A DNA stretch of 61,962 bases from assembly GCA_016780765.1 (NCBI GenBank), contig JADHLH010000005.1, positions 1 through 61,962 of the forward strand, written 5' to 3'. Source of the stretch: Alphaproteobacteria bacterium (lineage in GTDB: Bacteria > Pseudomonadota > Alphaproteobacteria > Puniceispirillales > Puniceispirillaceae). The notes beneath the pieces were generated by a model. That model ran no database searches and was not told the DNA's origin. It saw only the letters and a program-made list of their open reading frames with translations. Positions 49,234-59,043 of the stretch are shown here, in pieces; within the stretch, counting starts at the first letter, position 1, and each line of letters starts with the position of its first letter. The position numbers and the translations under genes were made by a program.

Positions 49234-49838
49234 TGATCAAGTACCAGCTTGTTTGTGATGGTGAGCATGAATTCGAAGGGTGGTTTGGTGACTCGACCGC
49301 CTTTAAACAGCAAAGCGGGTCGGGCATGCTGCAATGTCCGGTCTGCGGCAGCGCAGATGTTCGCCGCGCCCTGATGGCGCCCAATCTGGCAAGCCCGAAA
49401 ACCCGCGCAAAAGCCGGGAACACCATGCCGCCAGCCCCCGACGCATCCCCATCAGGGGCAGACGGATCAAATCAAGACATGCCCGCAGGCGCTGGAACAA
49501 CACGTCCCGGACCAACACGTCCCGGACTGGCCCATCCCGGATCAGCGCCGCCCGGAACAGTGCCCGGATCACCATCACGTGGCCCGGTCGCCGGCCTGTC
49601 ACCAGATGCGGCGCGCAAGATGGCCGCTCTGGTTACCGAAATGCGCTCTCTGCAGACAAAAATCCAGAAAGAGTGCCGCGATGTCGGCGACCAGTTCGCC
49701 GAAGAAGCCCGCAAGATCCATTATGGCGAGACAGAGGCTGAAGGCATTTACGGTCAGGCAACGCCGGAAGAGCGAGAGGCATTGGACGAAGAAGGGATCG
49801 CCATCGTCGAAATGCCGTGGCTGCCAAAAGACAACTGA
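49233..49838 (+). CDS. DUF1178-family protein with repeat-expanded linker
   Basis: This 201-residue protein has an N-terminal zinc-ribbon-like part (YQLVCDGEHEFEGWF... CPVCGSADVRRALMAP) and a conserved C-terminal helix region (EECRDVGDQFAEEARKIHYGE-like, then IYGQATPEEREALDEEGI). Between them a Pro/Gly-rich linker is encoded by a 15-bp repeat (RPGPT, RPGLA, HPGSA, PPGTV). DUF1178 function is unknown. It starts at an ATG overlapping the secA stop by 1 base. Confidence 0.85.
   Translation: MIKYQLVCDGEHEFEGWFGDSTAFKQQSGSGMLQCPVCGSADVRRALMAPNLASPKTRAKAGNTMPPAPDASPSGADGSNQDMPAGAGTTRPGPTRPGLAHPGSAPPGTVPGSPSRGPVAGLSPDAARKMAALVTEMRSLQTKIQKECRDVGDQFAEEARKIHYGETEAEGIYGQATPEEREALDEEGIAIVEMPWLPKDN
49501..49560. 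repeat. 15-bp coding repeat in DUF1178
   Basis: Four diverged units of 15 bp (cacgtcccggaccaa and relatives) encode a Pro/Gly-rich pentapeptide series. Confidence 0.75.
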
Positions 49839-49865
49839 CAAATCAACCGGCGGACTGAGTCACCG

Positions 49866-49893
49866 GTTTGACAGGTCCTGTTTGACAGGTGCG
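49866..49893. repeat. 14-bp tandem duplication
   Basis: gtttgacaggtcct and gtttgacaggtgcg lie in direct succession in the spacer after the DUF1178 gene. Confidence 0.7.
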
Positions 49894-49920
49894 TTTTGCC
49901 GGTGGTCACGCGCATTTCTG

Positions 49921-50000
49921 GTGAGCATGTCCCAGACACGGTGAGCATTTCCCAGGCGCGGTGAGCATATTTCAGGCCTGGTGAGAATGTTTCAGGCGTG
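49921..50000. repeat. 20-bp tandem repeat, four copies, covering the ubiG stop
   Basis: gtgagcatgtcccagacacg, gtgagcatttcccaggcgcg, gtgagcatatttcaggcctg and gtgagaatgtttcaggcgtg form a continuous array. The ubiG stop (49992-49994) lies in the last copy, so the array overlaps the 3' end of the gene. Confidence 0.92.
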
Positions 50001-50741
50001 TGTGCCGCTGGCAGCATAGTTCACCGCCAATGTCCCAACCCGCACAAAACCGTTCGCCCCGACCCGCCGCGCCGGCCGCGGGGCAAACCCGGTGGTGTCG
50101 TCAAGGATGATGCCAGCAGCTGCAAATTCCGCGCGTAATTCAGCCGGGCGAACAAATTTGGCGGGATCATGTGTGCCGACCGGCACCATGCGCACCACAT
50201 ATTCCAGCATGAATTTGGCGAGGGCCAACGACGCCAGTGTGCGGTTGATCGTGGTGATGACAACCGTGCCACCCGGGGCCAGCAGGGCGGCGATCGATGC
50301 CGCAAACAGGCGCCGGTCTGCCACATGCTCAATCACCTCTGATGCATAGACAACATCAAACTGCGCGCCCGTTTCTGCAAGCGCCTCGGCCGTTCTGCAC
50401 TGATAATCGATAGACAGCCCGCACAGGCCAGCGTGACTGCTGGCGGCCTCAATCGCCGGTCCGCTGGCATCAATGCCGGTGACCTCGCCGCCAAGCCGCG
50501 CCATCGGTTCTGCCAGCAATCCACCGCCACAGCCGATATCAAGTACGCGCAATCCGGCAAGCGGCGCGTTGCAAGCACGGGTGTTGGCACCTGTTCCAAT
50601 GCGCCGAATACTGTCCAGAATGTAATCGACACGCACCGGCGTGAAGTCATGCAGCGGCGCCATCGGGCCGGTTTCGTCCCACCATTCGGCTGACATGGCC
50701 GAAAAATTGCCGATTTCTTTTTCGTCTGCCGTCGTATCCAC
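49992..50741 (-). CDS. ubiG: ubiquinone biosynthesis O-methyltransferase UbiG
   Basis: This 249-residue methyltransferase performs the two O-methylations of ubiquinone synthesis. SAM motif I is VLDIGCGGGLLAEPMARLG. The UbiG signatures NFSAMSAEWWDETGPMAPLH, PVRVDYI and THDPAKFVRPAEL are present. The chosen start is a GTG at 50741 with a gggg site; the open frame continues upstream to 50882 across the lysC start, which is unlikely. It is divergent from lysC and convergent with DUF1178. Confidence 0.93.
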   Translation of the reverse strand: MDTTADEKEIGNFSAMSAEWWDETGPMAPLHDFTPVRVDYILDSIRRIGTGANTRACNAPLAGLRVLDIGCGGGLLAEPMARLGGEVTGIDASGPAIEAASSHAGLCGLSIDYQCRTAEALAETGAQFDVVYASEVIEHVADRRLFAASIAALLAPGGTVVITTINRTLASLALAKFMLEYVVRMVPVGTHDPAKFVRPAELRAEFAAAGIILDDTTGFAPRPARRVGANGFVRVGTLAVNYAASGTHA

Positions 50742-50812
50742 AGGCTTGCCCCGTTTCCCGGTTACCGCTATGACACATGCGTTTTCATCACGCTCACAAC
50801 CATAGGGCAAAA

Positions 50813-52036
50813 ATGGCGCTGATTGTTCAAAAATTTGGTGGCACATCTGTTGGCGGCCTTGACCGCATTCGCAAGGTTGCATCGCGCGTTAAGCAAGAGA
50901 CAGATGCCGGGAACCAGGTCGCCGTTGTCGTGTCTGCGATGGCTGGTACAACCAACCAGCTGGTGTCGTGGGCGCGCGACATTGGCCCGATGCATGATGC
51001 GCGTGAGTATGACACGATCGTGGCCAGCGGCGAGCAGGTGACGGTTGGTCTGCTGGCCATTGCGCTGCAGAATATCGGCGTGGATGCGCGGTCATGGCTT
51101 GGCTGGCAAATTCCGGTGCGCACGGACGAGGTACACGGCGCGGCGCGCATCGAATCTATCGATACCGAGCTGATGCGTGCGCGTCTGGCGTCGGGTCAGG
51201 TCGCTGTTGTTGCGGGGTTTCAGGGCATTGCGCCAGATGGCCGGATTGCCACGCTGGGGCGCGGCGGGTCTGACACATCGGCGGTGGCGCTGGCTGCTGC
51301 CCTGTCGGCTGACCGTTGTGATATCTATACGGATGTGGACGGCGTCTACACAACCGATCCGCGGATTGCGCCAAAGGCCCGGAAGCTGGACGCCATCTCG
51401 TTTGAGGAAATGCTGGAAATGGCATCACTCGGGGCAAAGGTCCTGCAGACAAGATCGGTCGCCATGGCCATGCGCCACAATGTCAAACTGCAGGTGCGGT
51501 CCAGTTTTAGCGACGCCCCCGGAACACTTGTCGTCAATGAGGATGCAATCGTGGAACAGGAAAAAATCAGTGGAATCGCCTACAGCCCGGATGAGGCCAA
51601 GGTCACGATCGAAGGTTTGCCGGACGAGCCTGGCACAGCAGCGGCCATTTTCGGAGAACTTGCTGCGAATCACATCAATGTCGATATGATCGTGCAGAGT
51701 GCGACAGGTGAGGGACAGGGTGCTGATATCACTTTCTCCATGGGCCGCAGCGACCTGGCGAGGGCGATGGAACTGATCAACGCAAGCAAGGACAGGCTGG
51801 CCTTTTATAATCTGTCTGCTGCCGAAAACGTGACCAAGATTTCGGTTGTCGGCATGGCAATGCGATCACAGCCCGGTGTTGCCAAGACCATGTTTGAAAC
51901 GCTTGCTGAACGCGGCATCAATATCGAGGTCATATCAACATCCGAGATCAAGATTTCGGTCCTGATTGCATCGGAATATACCGAGCTTGCTGTGCGAAGC
52001 CTGCATACGGCATTCGGCCTTGATGGCGAAGACTGA
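50813..52036 (+). CDS. lysC: aspartate kinase
   Basis: This 407-residue enzyme phosphorylates aspartate, the first step to lysine, threonine and methionine. It has the kinase start ALIVQKFGGTSVGGLDRIRKVA, the DTSAVALAAAL loop, DVDGVYTTDPR, and two C-terminal ACT domains (KVTIEGLPDEPGTAAAIFGEL; KISVVGMAMRSQPGVAKTMFE) for feedback control. The ATG at 50813 follows aggg; the upstream ATG at 50777 is less likely. Confidence 0.96.
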   Translation: MALIVQKFGGTSVGGLDRIRKVASRVKQETDAGNQVAVVVSAMAGTTNQLVSWARDIGPMHDAREYDTIVASGEQVTVGLLAIALQNIGVDARSWLGWQIPVRTDEVHGAARIESIDTELMRARLASGQVAVVAGFQGIAPDGRIATLGRGGSDTSAVALAAALSADRCDIYTDVDGVYTTDPRIAPKARKLDAISFEEMLEMASLGAKVLQTRSVAMAMRHNVKLQVRSSFSDAPGTLVVNEDAIVEQEKISGIAYSPDEAKVTIEGLPDEPGTAAAIFGELAANHINVDMIVQSATGEGQGADITFSMGRSDLARAMELINASKDRLAFYNLSAAENVTKISVVGMAMRSQPGVAKTMFETLAERGINIEVISTSEIKISVLIASEYTELAVRSLHTAFGLDGED

Positions 52037-52135
52037 GCGGTCATCAGCCAGCTGCCGGGCCAGCCGGGATGTTGAATGACAGTCACCGCAGCACAGGGGC
52101 ACAAAGTCTGTTTGATGTAAGATGAAACTATGCTC

Positions 52136-52163
52136 TTGCAATCTGATGGTTATCAGATACTCT
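52136..52163 (+). promoter_or_regulatory. candidate rodZ-like promoter with palindrome in the spacer
   Basis: TTGCAA (52136-52141) and TACTCT (52158-52163) flank a perfect stem-loop tctgat-ggtt-atcaga (52142-52157) that exactly fills the 16-bp spacer. A protein binding there would block the promoter. The -10 is weak. Confidence 0.35.
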
Positions 52164-52199
52164 TAATTCACCGTTATAGCAGTGTGTTTGGGCTTGAAC

Positions 52200-53531
52200 A
52201 TGGAATTGCCCGCCCGCGACGATCTTGATCAACAGGACAGCTTTGAAGCAATCGGAGCTGAAGTCGCTTCTGCGCGCGCTGAATCGGGCATGCAGATCAC
52301 CGAAGTCGCGCAACTTCTGCGTATTTCTAAACATTATCTCAAAGATATCGAGGCTGGCGCTTTCGGCAATCTGCCTGGCCCAACCTATGTGTCTGGCTAT
52401 TTGCGGACATATGCAAAGGCGGTGGGGCTTGATCCAAAGCGCATTGTCGATCGCTATCGCCTTCTTCTGGATGCAGACAGTGCGGCAGTTCAATACAGCT
52501 TTCCGGTAGATCATCAGCGCCCGCAACGCTCTGGTGCCATGGTGGCATCGATAATTGTCATTCTTGCCATCGCGGGTTACGGCGGCTGGTACGTGATGGG
52601 CAAACCGAATCTGGCTGCGCTGACAGGCGGCGAAGATGCAGTGGTTGCAGCCAACTCCGTTCGTGAGGCGACTGCGCTTGGCGGTAAGCCAGCGGCGATT
52701 GCATCTGCTGACAGCCGGCTTGACGGCGATCTGGATGTCGCCGATGTGGACAAGTTTACCGGGGCTGTTGCCGCGCTTGACAGCGATCCTCAAACCGGCA
52801 CCGGTGTGCCGCAAGAAGACACACAGCTTGCCCGGCTTGACGATACCTCTGACAGCGCTGATGCCATCGGTCAGACCTCTGCCGTGGGTGACCTTGCTGT
52901 TGCCGATGATCAGTCTGGTGATCAGGTTCAAACGCTGTCGGCAGACCAGACAACCAGCCTTGCTGCAACAGATGAGACAGTTTCAACCGGTATAATCGGT
53001 GCAGATGACCAGCTTGCATCTGCTGATGCAGCGCAAAACCCTGATACGTCGCAAGCCGGCGATACGGTTACGGGCGATCTGGCCGCCATGACGACGACTG
53101 GTGCTGACACACCATCCACACCACAACCGGTTACACAGGATAATGCGGTTACCGGTACGCAGCTGGCCGCGAATGCGGGATCAGCCGTATCGGAAAATGC
53201 AGCCCCGATGGCGATCATCGATGATTCAGCACCGGTGTCGGGTGTTGCCTATGCCGGTCTGCGCGATCCCGAGTCTGAAATTACAGTCCGCGCCACGGGC
53301 ACCAGCTGGGTTGAAATCATCCGCAATGATGGTGAAGAGGTGATGACGCGGCTGATGCGTGATGGCGAAACCTATATCGTCGACAGCCGCGAGAAGCTGT
53401 ATCTCAGCACTGGCAATGCTGGCGGGATCGAACTGGTGTTCAATGACGGGCTGGTCAAGCCGGTGGGTGAGCGCGGAGAAATTCTCCGTGATCTGCCACT
53501 CGATGTTGAGCGGCTGCGCAACCAGCTCTGA
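52200..53531 (+). CDS. RodZ-like HTH/DUF4115 membrane protein
   Basis: The protein (about 443 residues) has a RodZ-type helix-turn-helix (residues 17-80; GSARAESGMQITEVAQLLRI-like and KHYLKDIEAGAFGNLPGPTYVSGYLRTYAKAVGLD), a single membrane helix near 111-133 (ASIIVILAIAGYGGWYVMG), a long acidic Asp/Ala/Thr/Gln-rich linker, and a C-terminal DUF4115 beta domain from about 355. RodZ ties MreB to the membrane in rod-shape control. No mre genes are in the window. The ATG at 52200 follows ttgggc; a GTG at 52182 is also open. Confidence 0.87.
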   Translation: MELPARDDLDQQDSFEAIGAEVASARAESGMQITEVAQLLRISKHYLKDIEAGAFGNLPGPTYVSGYLRTYAKAVGLDPKRIVDRYRLLLDADSAAVQYSFPVDHQRPQRSGAMVASIIVILAIAGYGGWYVMGKPNLAALTGGEDAVVAANSVREATALGGKPAAIASADSRLDGDLDVADVDKFTGAVAALDSDPQTGTGVPQEDTQLARLDDTSDSADAIGQTSAVGDLAVADDQSGDQVQTLSADQTTSLAATDETVSTGIIGADDQLASADAAQNPDTSQAGDTVTGDLAAMTTTGADTPSTPQPVTQDNAVTGTQLAANAGSAVSENAAPMAIIDDSAPVSGVAYAGLRDPESEITVRATGTSWVEIIRNDGEEVMTRLMRDGETYIVDSREKLYLSTGNAGGIELVFNDGLVKPVGERGEILRDLPLDVERLRNQL

Positions 53532-53700
53532 GGCTGGCAACAAATCGAAATCTGTTTTGGCAGAGCCGCTTTGTGCTGATGGCTGACCGGCGAACGGCCA
53601 TTCGCCACACCGCTGCCAGTTATGCTGGTGTGTGGGCCGGCAACCGGTTATAGACATATCATCTTTGCGCAATCCGGCGCATGATAACGGGGAAAAATAC

Positions 53701-54822
53701 GTGGCCAACGCCTACCGAGCTTACAGAACCATTGAACGACGGCGCTGTCGCCAGATCATGGTGGGGTCGGTGCCCGTTGGCGGCGACGCACCGATTTCAG
53801 TGCAGACAATGACCAATAGTCTGACCACCGATGTAAAGGCCACGCTGGCGCAGATTGACGCCGCGGCTGAGGCAGGTGCGGACATTGTGCGCGTATCCTG
53901 CCCCGACAAGGACAGCACAAAGGCCTTGCATGAAATCTGCAAGCAGAGCCCGGTGCCGATTGTCGCCGACATCCATTTTCATTACAGGCGCGGGATTGAG
54001 GCGGCCGAAGCTGGCGCTGCCTGCCTGCGGATCAACCCCGGCAATATTGGCAATGAGGAGCGTGTGCGCGAGGTCATTCGCGCCGCCCGCGATCATGGCT
54101 GTTCGATGCGTATCGGGGTGAATGGTGGTTCGCTGGAGCGGCATCTTCTGCAAAAATATGCCGAGCCCTGCCCCGAAGCGCTGGTCGAATCAGCGCTGGA
54201 TCATGCCCGTGTCTTGCAGGAAAACGACTTCCACGAATTCAAGATTTCGGTCAAGGCGTCGGATGTGTTTCTGGCCGTTGCGGCCTATCACCAACTGGCA
54301 GATGCGATTGACTGTCCATTGCATATTGGCATTACCGAGGCCGGCGGCCAGCGCGCTGGTACGGTTAAGTCCTCGATCGGGCTTGGCGGTCTGTTGTGGG
54401 CCGGCATTGGTGATACCGTCCGCGTTTCCCTGTCAGCCGATCCGGCTGAAGAGGTGCGGGTTGCCTATGAAATGCTGAAATCGCTTGGCCTGCGACGGCG
54501 CGGCGTCACGGTGATTTCCTGCCCGTCATGCGCACGCCAGCAGTTTGATGTGATCAGCACCGTTGCCACGATCGAAGACAGGCTGGCGCATATAGATGTG
54601 CCCATCACGGTCTCGATTATTGGCTGTGTGGTGAATGGCCCTGGTGAAGCGCGCGAGACAGATATAGGCCTGACAGGCGGTGGACGCGGCACACATCAGA
54701 TCTATGTATCCGGCCTTGCCGATCATCGGTTGACGGATGGCGATATCGTCGAGCATGTTGTCGGCCTTGTCGAAGAGCGTGCCAGCGCCATCAAGGCGGC
54801 AGCAGCCACAACCGCAAACTGA
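53701..54822 (+). CDS. ispG: 4-hydroxy-3-methylbut-2-enyl diphosphate synthase
   Basis: This 373-residue [4Fe-4S] enzyme makes HMBPP in the non-mevalonate isoprenoid pathway. The cluster ligands sit in SCPSCARQQ and [10 protein letters not shown], and the barrel has [10 protein letters not shown] and KISVKASD. The start is set at the GTG 53701 with gggg before it, giving [22 protein letters not shown]; an in-frame GTG at 53632 would add an unsupported arm. It needs reduced ferredoxin or flavodoxin, which the reductase at 17926 could supply. Confidence 0.93.
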   Translation: MANAYRAYRTIERRRCRQIMVGSVPVGGDAPISVQTMTNSLTTDVKATLAQIDAAAEAGADIVRVSCPDKDSTKALHEICKQSPVPIVADIHFHYRRGIEAAEAGAACLRINPGNIGNEERVREVIRAARDHGCSMRIGVNGGSLERHLLQKYAEPCPEALVESALDHARVLQENDFHEFKISVKASDVFLAVAAYHQLADAIDCPLHIGITEAGGQRAGTVKSSIGLGGLLWAGIGDTVRVSLSADPAEEVRVAYEMLKSLGLRRRGVTVISCPSCARQQFDVISTVATIEDRLAHIDVPITVSIIGCVVNGPGEARETDIGLTGGGRGTHQIYVSGLADHRLTDGDIVEHVVGLVEERASAIKAAAATTAN

Positions 54823-54891
54823 CAGCTGCAAACTGGCTGCGTATCATCAGCATCCGTCTAGCGACCGATATTCATCTACAGGACCTGTCCC

Positions 54892-56172
54892 ATGTCCCGA
54901 CTGCAACCCGCGAGGGGAACTTCTGATCTGCTACCCGATGCCATGGCGGCACACCGGCAGGTGATCACGGCTGCCCGCGAAGTATCAGCGCGCTATGGCT
55001 TTCAGGAAATGGCGACCCCGATATTCGAATTCGCCGAGGTATTTTCCCGGCCGCTTGGCGACAGCAGCGATGTGGTCACCAAGGAGACCTATAATTTCAC
55101 CGATCGCGGCGGTGAGACATTTACCCTGCGGCCCGAAAATACGGCTGGTGTTGTGCGGGCGATGATTTCGAATGGCCTGACCCAGAGCCTGCCACTGAAG
55201 TTCTTCTATGCCGGGCCGATGTTCCGGTATGAGCGCCCGCAAAAGGGGCGGATGCGCCAGTTTCATCAGATCGGCATTGAATTCCTTGGTCCGCGCGACG
55301 GGCTGGCCGACGCCGAGATCATTGCATGTGGTGCCCGTGTGCTGTCGGACCTTGGGGTTCTCGATAAATGCAAACTGCATCTGAATTCGCTTGGCGATAC
55401 CGACAGCCGGCAGGCCTATCGCAGCGCCCTTGTTGCGTTTCTGGAACGCCATGCCGATGACCTGTCCGATGACAGTCAGGCGCGGCTGAAGACGAATCCG
55501 CTGCGGATCCTGGATTCAAAGAATGCTGGTGATCGTGACATTCTTGTAGATGCGCCCCGGCTGGACGCGCATCTGAATGCCGAATCAGCCGCACATTTCA
55601 AAGCCGTGACCACGGCGCTGGATGCGGCAGGGATCAAGTGGGAATTTGATCCGTTGCTGGTCCGCGGTCTTGACTACTATTGCCACACGGCGTTCGAGTT
55701 CATCACCGATGCGCTTGGTGCGCAGGGTACGGTTCTGGGCGGCGGGCGCTATGACGGGCTGTCAGAGATGCTGGGCGGGCCGCCCGTTGCGGGCGTCGGC
55801 TGGGCTGCCGGTGTCGAACGCCTTGCCATGCTGGCAGGTGATGTGCCGGTCGGCGTGCCGCGCGTTGCTGTCATGTCTGCCGAACCAGATGCCGACAGCA
55901 CGGCTTTTGCGCTGGCTGAGGCAGTGCGCGCCGCCGGTATCGCTGTTGACCTGCCAAGTGGCGGCAATATTGGCAAGCGGATGAAAAAGGCCGATCGGGC
56001 CGGCATCCGTTATGCAGTGATTCTCGGCGGTCAGGAACTGGCCAACGGGACAGTGCAACTGCGTGACCTTGGTGAGGGCGCTCAGCAAGAGGTGGCACAG
56101 ACCGATCTGGTGGCGCGGCTGTTGGGCATTATCGGTAAAGGGGATGGCGCGATGAAGAGTGATGAGTCATGA
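54892..56172 (+). CDS. hisS: histidyl-tRNA synthetase
   Basis: This 426-residue class II synthetase has motif 2 ([23 protein letters not shown]), histidine-specific motifs ([23 protein letters not shown]) and a C-terminal anticodon-binding domain ([21 protein letters not shown]). It begins [18 protein letters not shown], following a caggacc site. The stop overlaps prfA by 4 bases. Confidence 0.96.
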   Translation: MSRLQPARGTSDLLPDAMAAHRQVITAAREVSARYGFQEMATPIFEFAEVFSRPLGDSSDVVTKETYNFTDRGGETFTLRPENTAGVVRAMISNGLTQSLPLKFFYAGPMFRYERPQKGRMRQFHQIGIEFLGPRDGLADAEIIACGARVLSDLGVLDKCKLHLNSLGDTDSRQAYRSALVAFLERHADDLSDDSQARLKTNPLRILDSKNAGDRDILVDAPRLDAHLNAESAAHFKAVTTALDAAGIKWEFDPLLVRGLDYYCHTAFEFITDALGAQGTVLGGGRYDGLSEMLGGPPVAGVGWAAGVERLAMLAGDVPVGVPRVAVMSAEPDADSTAFALAEAVRAAGIAVDLPSGGNIGKRMKKADRAGIRYAVILGGQELANGTVQLRDLGEGAQQEVAQTDLVARLLGIIGKGDGAMKSDES

Positions 56173-57263
56173 GCCTTGATCAGTCGATGGACAAGGTGCT
56201 GGCACGGCGCGCCGAGGTTGAAGCCCGGCTGTCGCAGGCGGCTGATATGGTGCCTGCAGAGATGACAGCCCTGTCGCGCGAATTGTCCGAGCTGCGACCT
56301 GTCTGCGAGCAGGTTGAACTTGTGCGGCGTCTGGAAAGTGATCGCGCTGCAGCAGAATTGCTGCTTGCCGAAGCGGGAGACGATGCCGAGATGCAGGAGA
56401 TGGCGCAGCAGGAAATCGAGGAGATCGATGCCCGCCTGCCGGAATCGCAGCAGGCGCTGCAACTGTTGTTATTGCCGCGTGACAAGGATGATGCGCGGAA
56501 CGCCATTCTTGAAGTGCGCGCTGGTACCGGCGGTGATGAGGCGGCCTTGTTTGCCGCCGATCTGTTCGGCATGTATCAGCGGTTTGCTGCGCGTCACGGC
56601 TGGCGCTTTGAGGTCATGGAAATATCGGAAACCGGTATTGGCGGGTACAAGGAAGCGACGGCGAATATCGCCGGGTCAGATGTGTTTGCGCGTCTGAAAT
56701 TCGAATCCGGTGTGCACCGGGTGCAACGTGTTCCCGAAACCGAGGCGGGCGGGCGTATTCATACATCGGCCGCCACAGTTGCGGTGCTGCCAGAGGCTGA
56801 GGACGTTGATATCGATGTGCAGGAAAGCGACCTGCGGATTGACGTATTCCGGGCATCAGGTCCGGGCGGCCAGTCAGTCAACACGACAGATTCGGCGGTA
56901 CGGATCACCCATATTCCAACAGGCATTGTCGTCAGCCAGCAGGATGAAAAGTCTCAGCACAAGAACCGGGCCAAGGCGATGAAGATTCTGCGGGCAAGAC
57001 TATATGACGCCGAGCGCGCGCGTCTGCAGGCGGAACGTGCTGCCTCACGCAAGGGGCAGGTCGGGTCTGGTGACCGGTCAGAGCGCATCAGGACCTATAA
57101 TTTTCCGCAAGGCCGGGTGACCGACCACCGCATCAATCTGACGTTGTACAAGCTGGAGAAGATTGTCGCTGGTGAAGCGCTGGACGAGGTGGTCGAGGCC
57201 CTGGTGTCCGAGGATCAGGCGCAGCGTCTTGCCGAAGGAAATGCCGATACTGATGCGTCATGA
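56169..57263 (+). CDS. prfA: peptide chain release factor 1
   Basis: This 364-residue factor terminates translation at UAA and UAG. The catalytic GGQ is at 233-235 (GPGGQSVNT), and the N-terminal and codon-recognition domains are complete ([27 protein letters not shown]). The next gene, prmC, methylates the GGQ glutamine, and this pairing is conserved. The start overlaps the hisS stop by 4 bases. Confidence 0.97.
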   Translation: MSLDQSMDKVLARRAEVEARLSQAADMVPAEMTALSRELSELRPVCEQVELVRRLESDRAAAELLLAEAGDDAEMQEMAQQEIEEIDARLPESQQALQLLLLPRDKDDARNAILEVRAGTGGDEAALFAADLFGMYQRFAARHGWRFEVMEISETGIGGYKEATANIAGSDVFARLKFESGVHRVQRVPETEAGGRIHTSAATVAVLPEAEDVDIDVQESDLRIDVFRASGPGGQSVNTTDSAVRITHIPTGIVVSQQDEKSQHKNRAKAMKILRARLYDAERARLQAERAASRKGQVGSGDRSERIRTYNFPQGRVTDHRINLTLYKLEKIVAGEALDEVVEALVSEDQAQRLAEGNADTDAS

Positions 57264-57314
57264 CAGCCCTGCCAGCCTGCTGTTCACCTTGCACATCTGG
57301 GCACAGAGGTCGGG

Positions 57315-58175
57315 ATGCCGGTGACCGAGGCGCGTGAAATCCTGGTTGTCGTTGCTGCTCGCCTTGCCGATGCCGGCATCGACACATCACAGCTTGATGC
57401 GCGGTTGCTTCTGGCAACTGCCTTGCAGCGTGATGATGCTGTGTTGCCGCATGAAACTCTTGACCGCTGGACTGCAGATGAGGTGGCGCGTCTGGACGGG
57501 TTTGTCGAACGGCGTATAGCTGGTGAGCCGGTCAGCCGGATCAGGGGGTGGCGCGAATTCTGGTCGCTGCGTTTCATGCTGTCACCTGATACGCTGGACC
57601 CGCGCCCCGATTCCGAAACGCTGGTCGCGGCTGCTGTGGCGGCAGGAGGCCAGATGAAGACCCCCCGCATTCTTGACCTTGGTACCGGTAGCGGCTGCCT
57701 GTTGCTGGCGTGTCTTGCCGAGCTGCCTGACGCCAGCGGTTGCGGCGTGGATATCAGCGACAACGCGGTTGAAACGGCCCGCCAGAATGCGCATGCATTG
57801 GGTCTGGCGGAGCGGATCCGTTTTCAGCCAGCTGCCTTTGCCGATGATCTGACGGCGCTGGGCAGCTTTGATTTGGTGATATCAAACCCGCCCTATATTC
57901 CGAGGCACGAGATTGCGGTGCTGGCGCCTGAAGTTGCCAGCTTTGATCCTGTTCGTGCGCTGGATGGCGGTGGTGACGGGCTGGCATCCTGGCGGCAGGT
58001 GATGCCGGCAATCGCCCGTCATCTGGCAAGTTCAGGCCAGGCCTTTGTGGAAATTGGTGCTGGTCAGGCGCCGCAGGTAACGCCCATTGCGGCGGCGGCA
58101 GGCCTTCAGGTGACAGACATGCATGCCGACCTTGGCGGCATTGTGCGGTGCCTCACGCTCAGCCACGTATCATGA
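57315..58175 (+). CDS. prmC: release factor glutamine methyltransferase
   Basis: This 286-residue methyltransferase modifies the GGQ glutamine of RF1 and RF2. It has the PrmC helical N-domain, a SAM motif (RILDLGTGSGCLLLA), and the catalytic NPPY (SNPPYIP near residue 190). The start follows gaggtcggg. It lies 51 bases after prfA. Confidence 0.95.
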   Translation: MPVTEAREILVVVAARLADAGIDTSQLDARLLLATALQRDDAVLPHETLDRWTADEVARLDGFVERRIAGEPVSRIRGWREFWSLRFMLSPDTLDPRPDSETLVAAAVAAGGQMKTPRILDLGTGSGCLLLACLAELPDASGCGVDISDNAVETARQNAHALGLAERIRFQPAAFADDLTALGSFDLVISNPPYIPRHEIAVLAPEVASFDPVRALDGGGDGLASWRQVMPAIARHLASSGQAFVEIGAGQAPQVTPIAAAAGLQVTDMHADLGGIVRCLTLSHVS

Positions 58176-58306
58176 ACGGTATGATGCGTTATATCAGGAA
58201 TTGCATCGCCGCAGCAGATGCCTGTCAATAACGGCTTGCCGGGTAATTTCAACGACATGCATATTTTCACTTGATAAACAGGGTGACTGGTGGCTATTGT
58301 TTTTCA

Positions 58307-58328
58307 CGTTAGACACAGACCACTAACG
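58307..58328. promoter_or_regulatory. interrupted palindrome upstream of the DUF4167 gene
   Basis: cgttag and ctaacg are perfect inverted arms separated by 10 bases, in the 272-bp spacer after prmC. A possible promoter (ttgata, 17 bp, ctattg) lies just before it, near 58271-58299. Confidence 0.25.
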
Positions 58329-58447
58329 AAGGGTTCTGTTGTCATGACGCCTCCAAATATGGCGGTATAGTTAGTAGGCCGAATGTCCGGGCATCAATCG
58401 CCCTGTTCCGCTTGCACACAGCACGTAAATAATCGGTAAGCAGGTAA

Positions 58448-58942
58448 ATGAGACAACCTCAGAATGCGAAGCGCGGCCGTGGTCGTGGTCGTCGCGGTAA
58501 CGGCAACGCCCAGCCACATGCACCCAATAGAAACACTTCATATGAATCGAATGGCCCGGATGTAAAGCTGCGCGGAAACGCGCAACAGCTGAACGAGAAA
58601 TACCTCGCTTTGGCGCATGACGCGGCAGCCGCAGGTGAGCGGATTACAGCTGAGGCATACACCCAGTTTTCTGATCATTATTTCCGCCTGCATCAAGCTG
58701 CTGTCGACGCCGCTGAAGAGCGCAAGGCACAACACGCCTCCCAGCCGGCAGATCGCTCATCAGAACGGCAGCCACGACAGGATGCGCAGCCACGCCAGGA
58801 TGCGCAGCCGCAACAACAGCCCGAAGACGCACAGCAGCCAGATGCGCCTGCTGAAGACGCGGCAGCCGAGGTGGTTGACCTCACGCCGGCCAAACTGTCA
58901 GAGATTGTTCAAGAAGAGCAGGACACCGCTTCGGCCAGCTAG
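58448..58942 (+). CDS. DUF4167 protein, RG-rich N-terminus
   Basis: The 164-residue protein begins RQPQNAKRGRGRGRRGNGN and then has the conserved DUF4167 core (VKLRGNAQQLNEKYLALAHDAAAAGERITAEAYTQFSDHYFRL). The C-terminal half is Gln/Asp/Ala-rich and includes an 18-bp tandem duplication (58769-58804) encoding QPRQDA twice. The basic arm suggests RNA or DNA binding. The gene is typical of alphaproteobacteria next to prmC. The start follows aagcaggta. Confidence 0.88.
   Translation: MRQPQNAKRGRGRGRRGNGNAQPHAPNRNTSYESNGPDVKLRGNAQQLNEKYLALAHDAAAAGERITAEAYTQFSDHYFRLHQAAVDAAEERKAQHASQPADRSSERQPRQDAQPRQDAQPQQQPEDAQQPDAPAEDAAAEVVDLTPAKLSEIVQEEQDTASAS
58769..58804. repeat. 18-bp tandem duplication in a coding linker
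   Basis: cagccacgacaggatgcg and cagccacgccaggatgcg differ by one base. The copies encode QPRQDA-type repeats in the DUF4167 protein. Confidence 0.85.
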
Positions 58943-59043
58943 GCCGATTGGAATGACTGCATTCTGTTGATTCTGGCTTCTGTTGATCCCGAGCGCTGCC
59001 GGGACCGGATGCTAGTGGGCACGTTACACAGTCGGCACGGCAC

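Noticed and set aside
49921-50000. Possible CRISPR array
   Set aside because: The 20-bp units are directly adjacent with no spacers and drift in sequence, so it is a plain tandem repeat. No cas genes are present.
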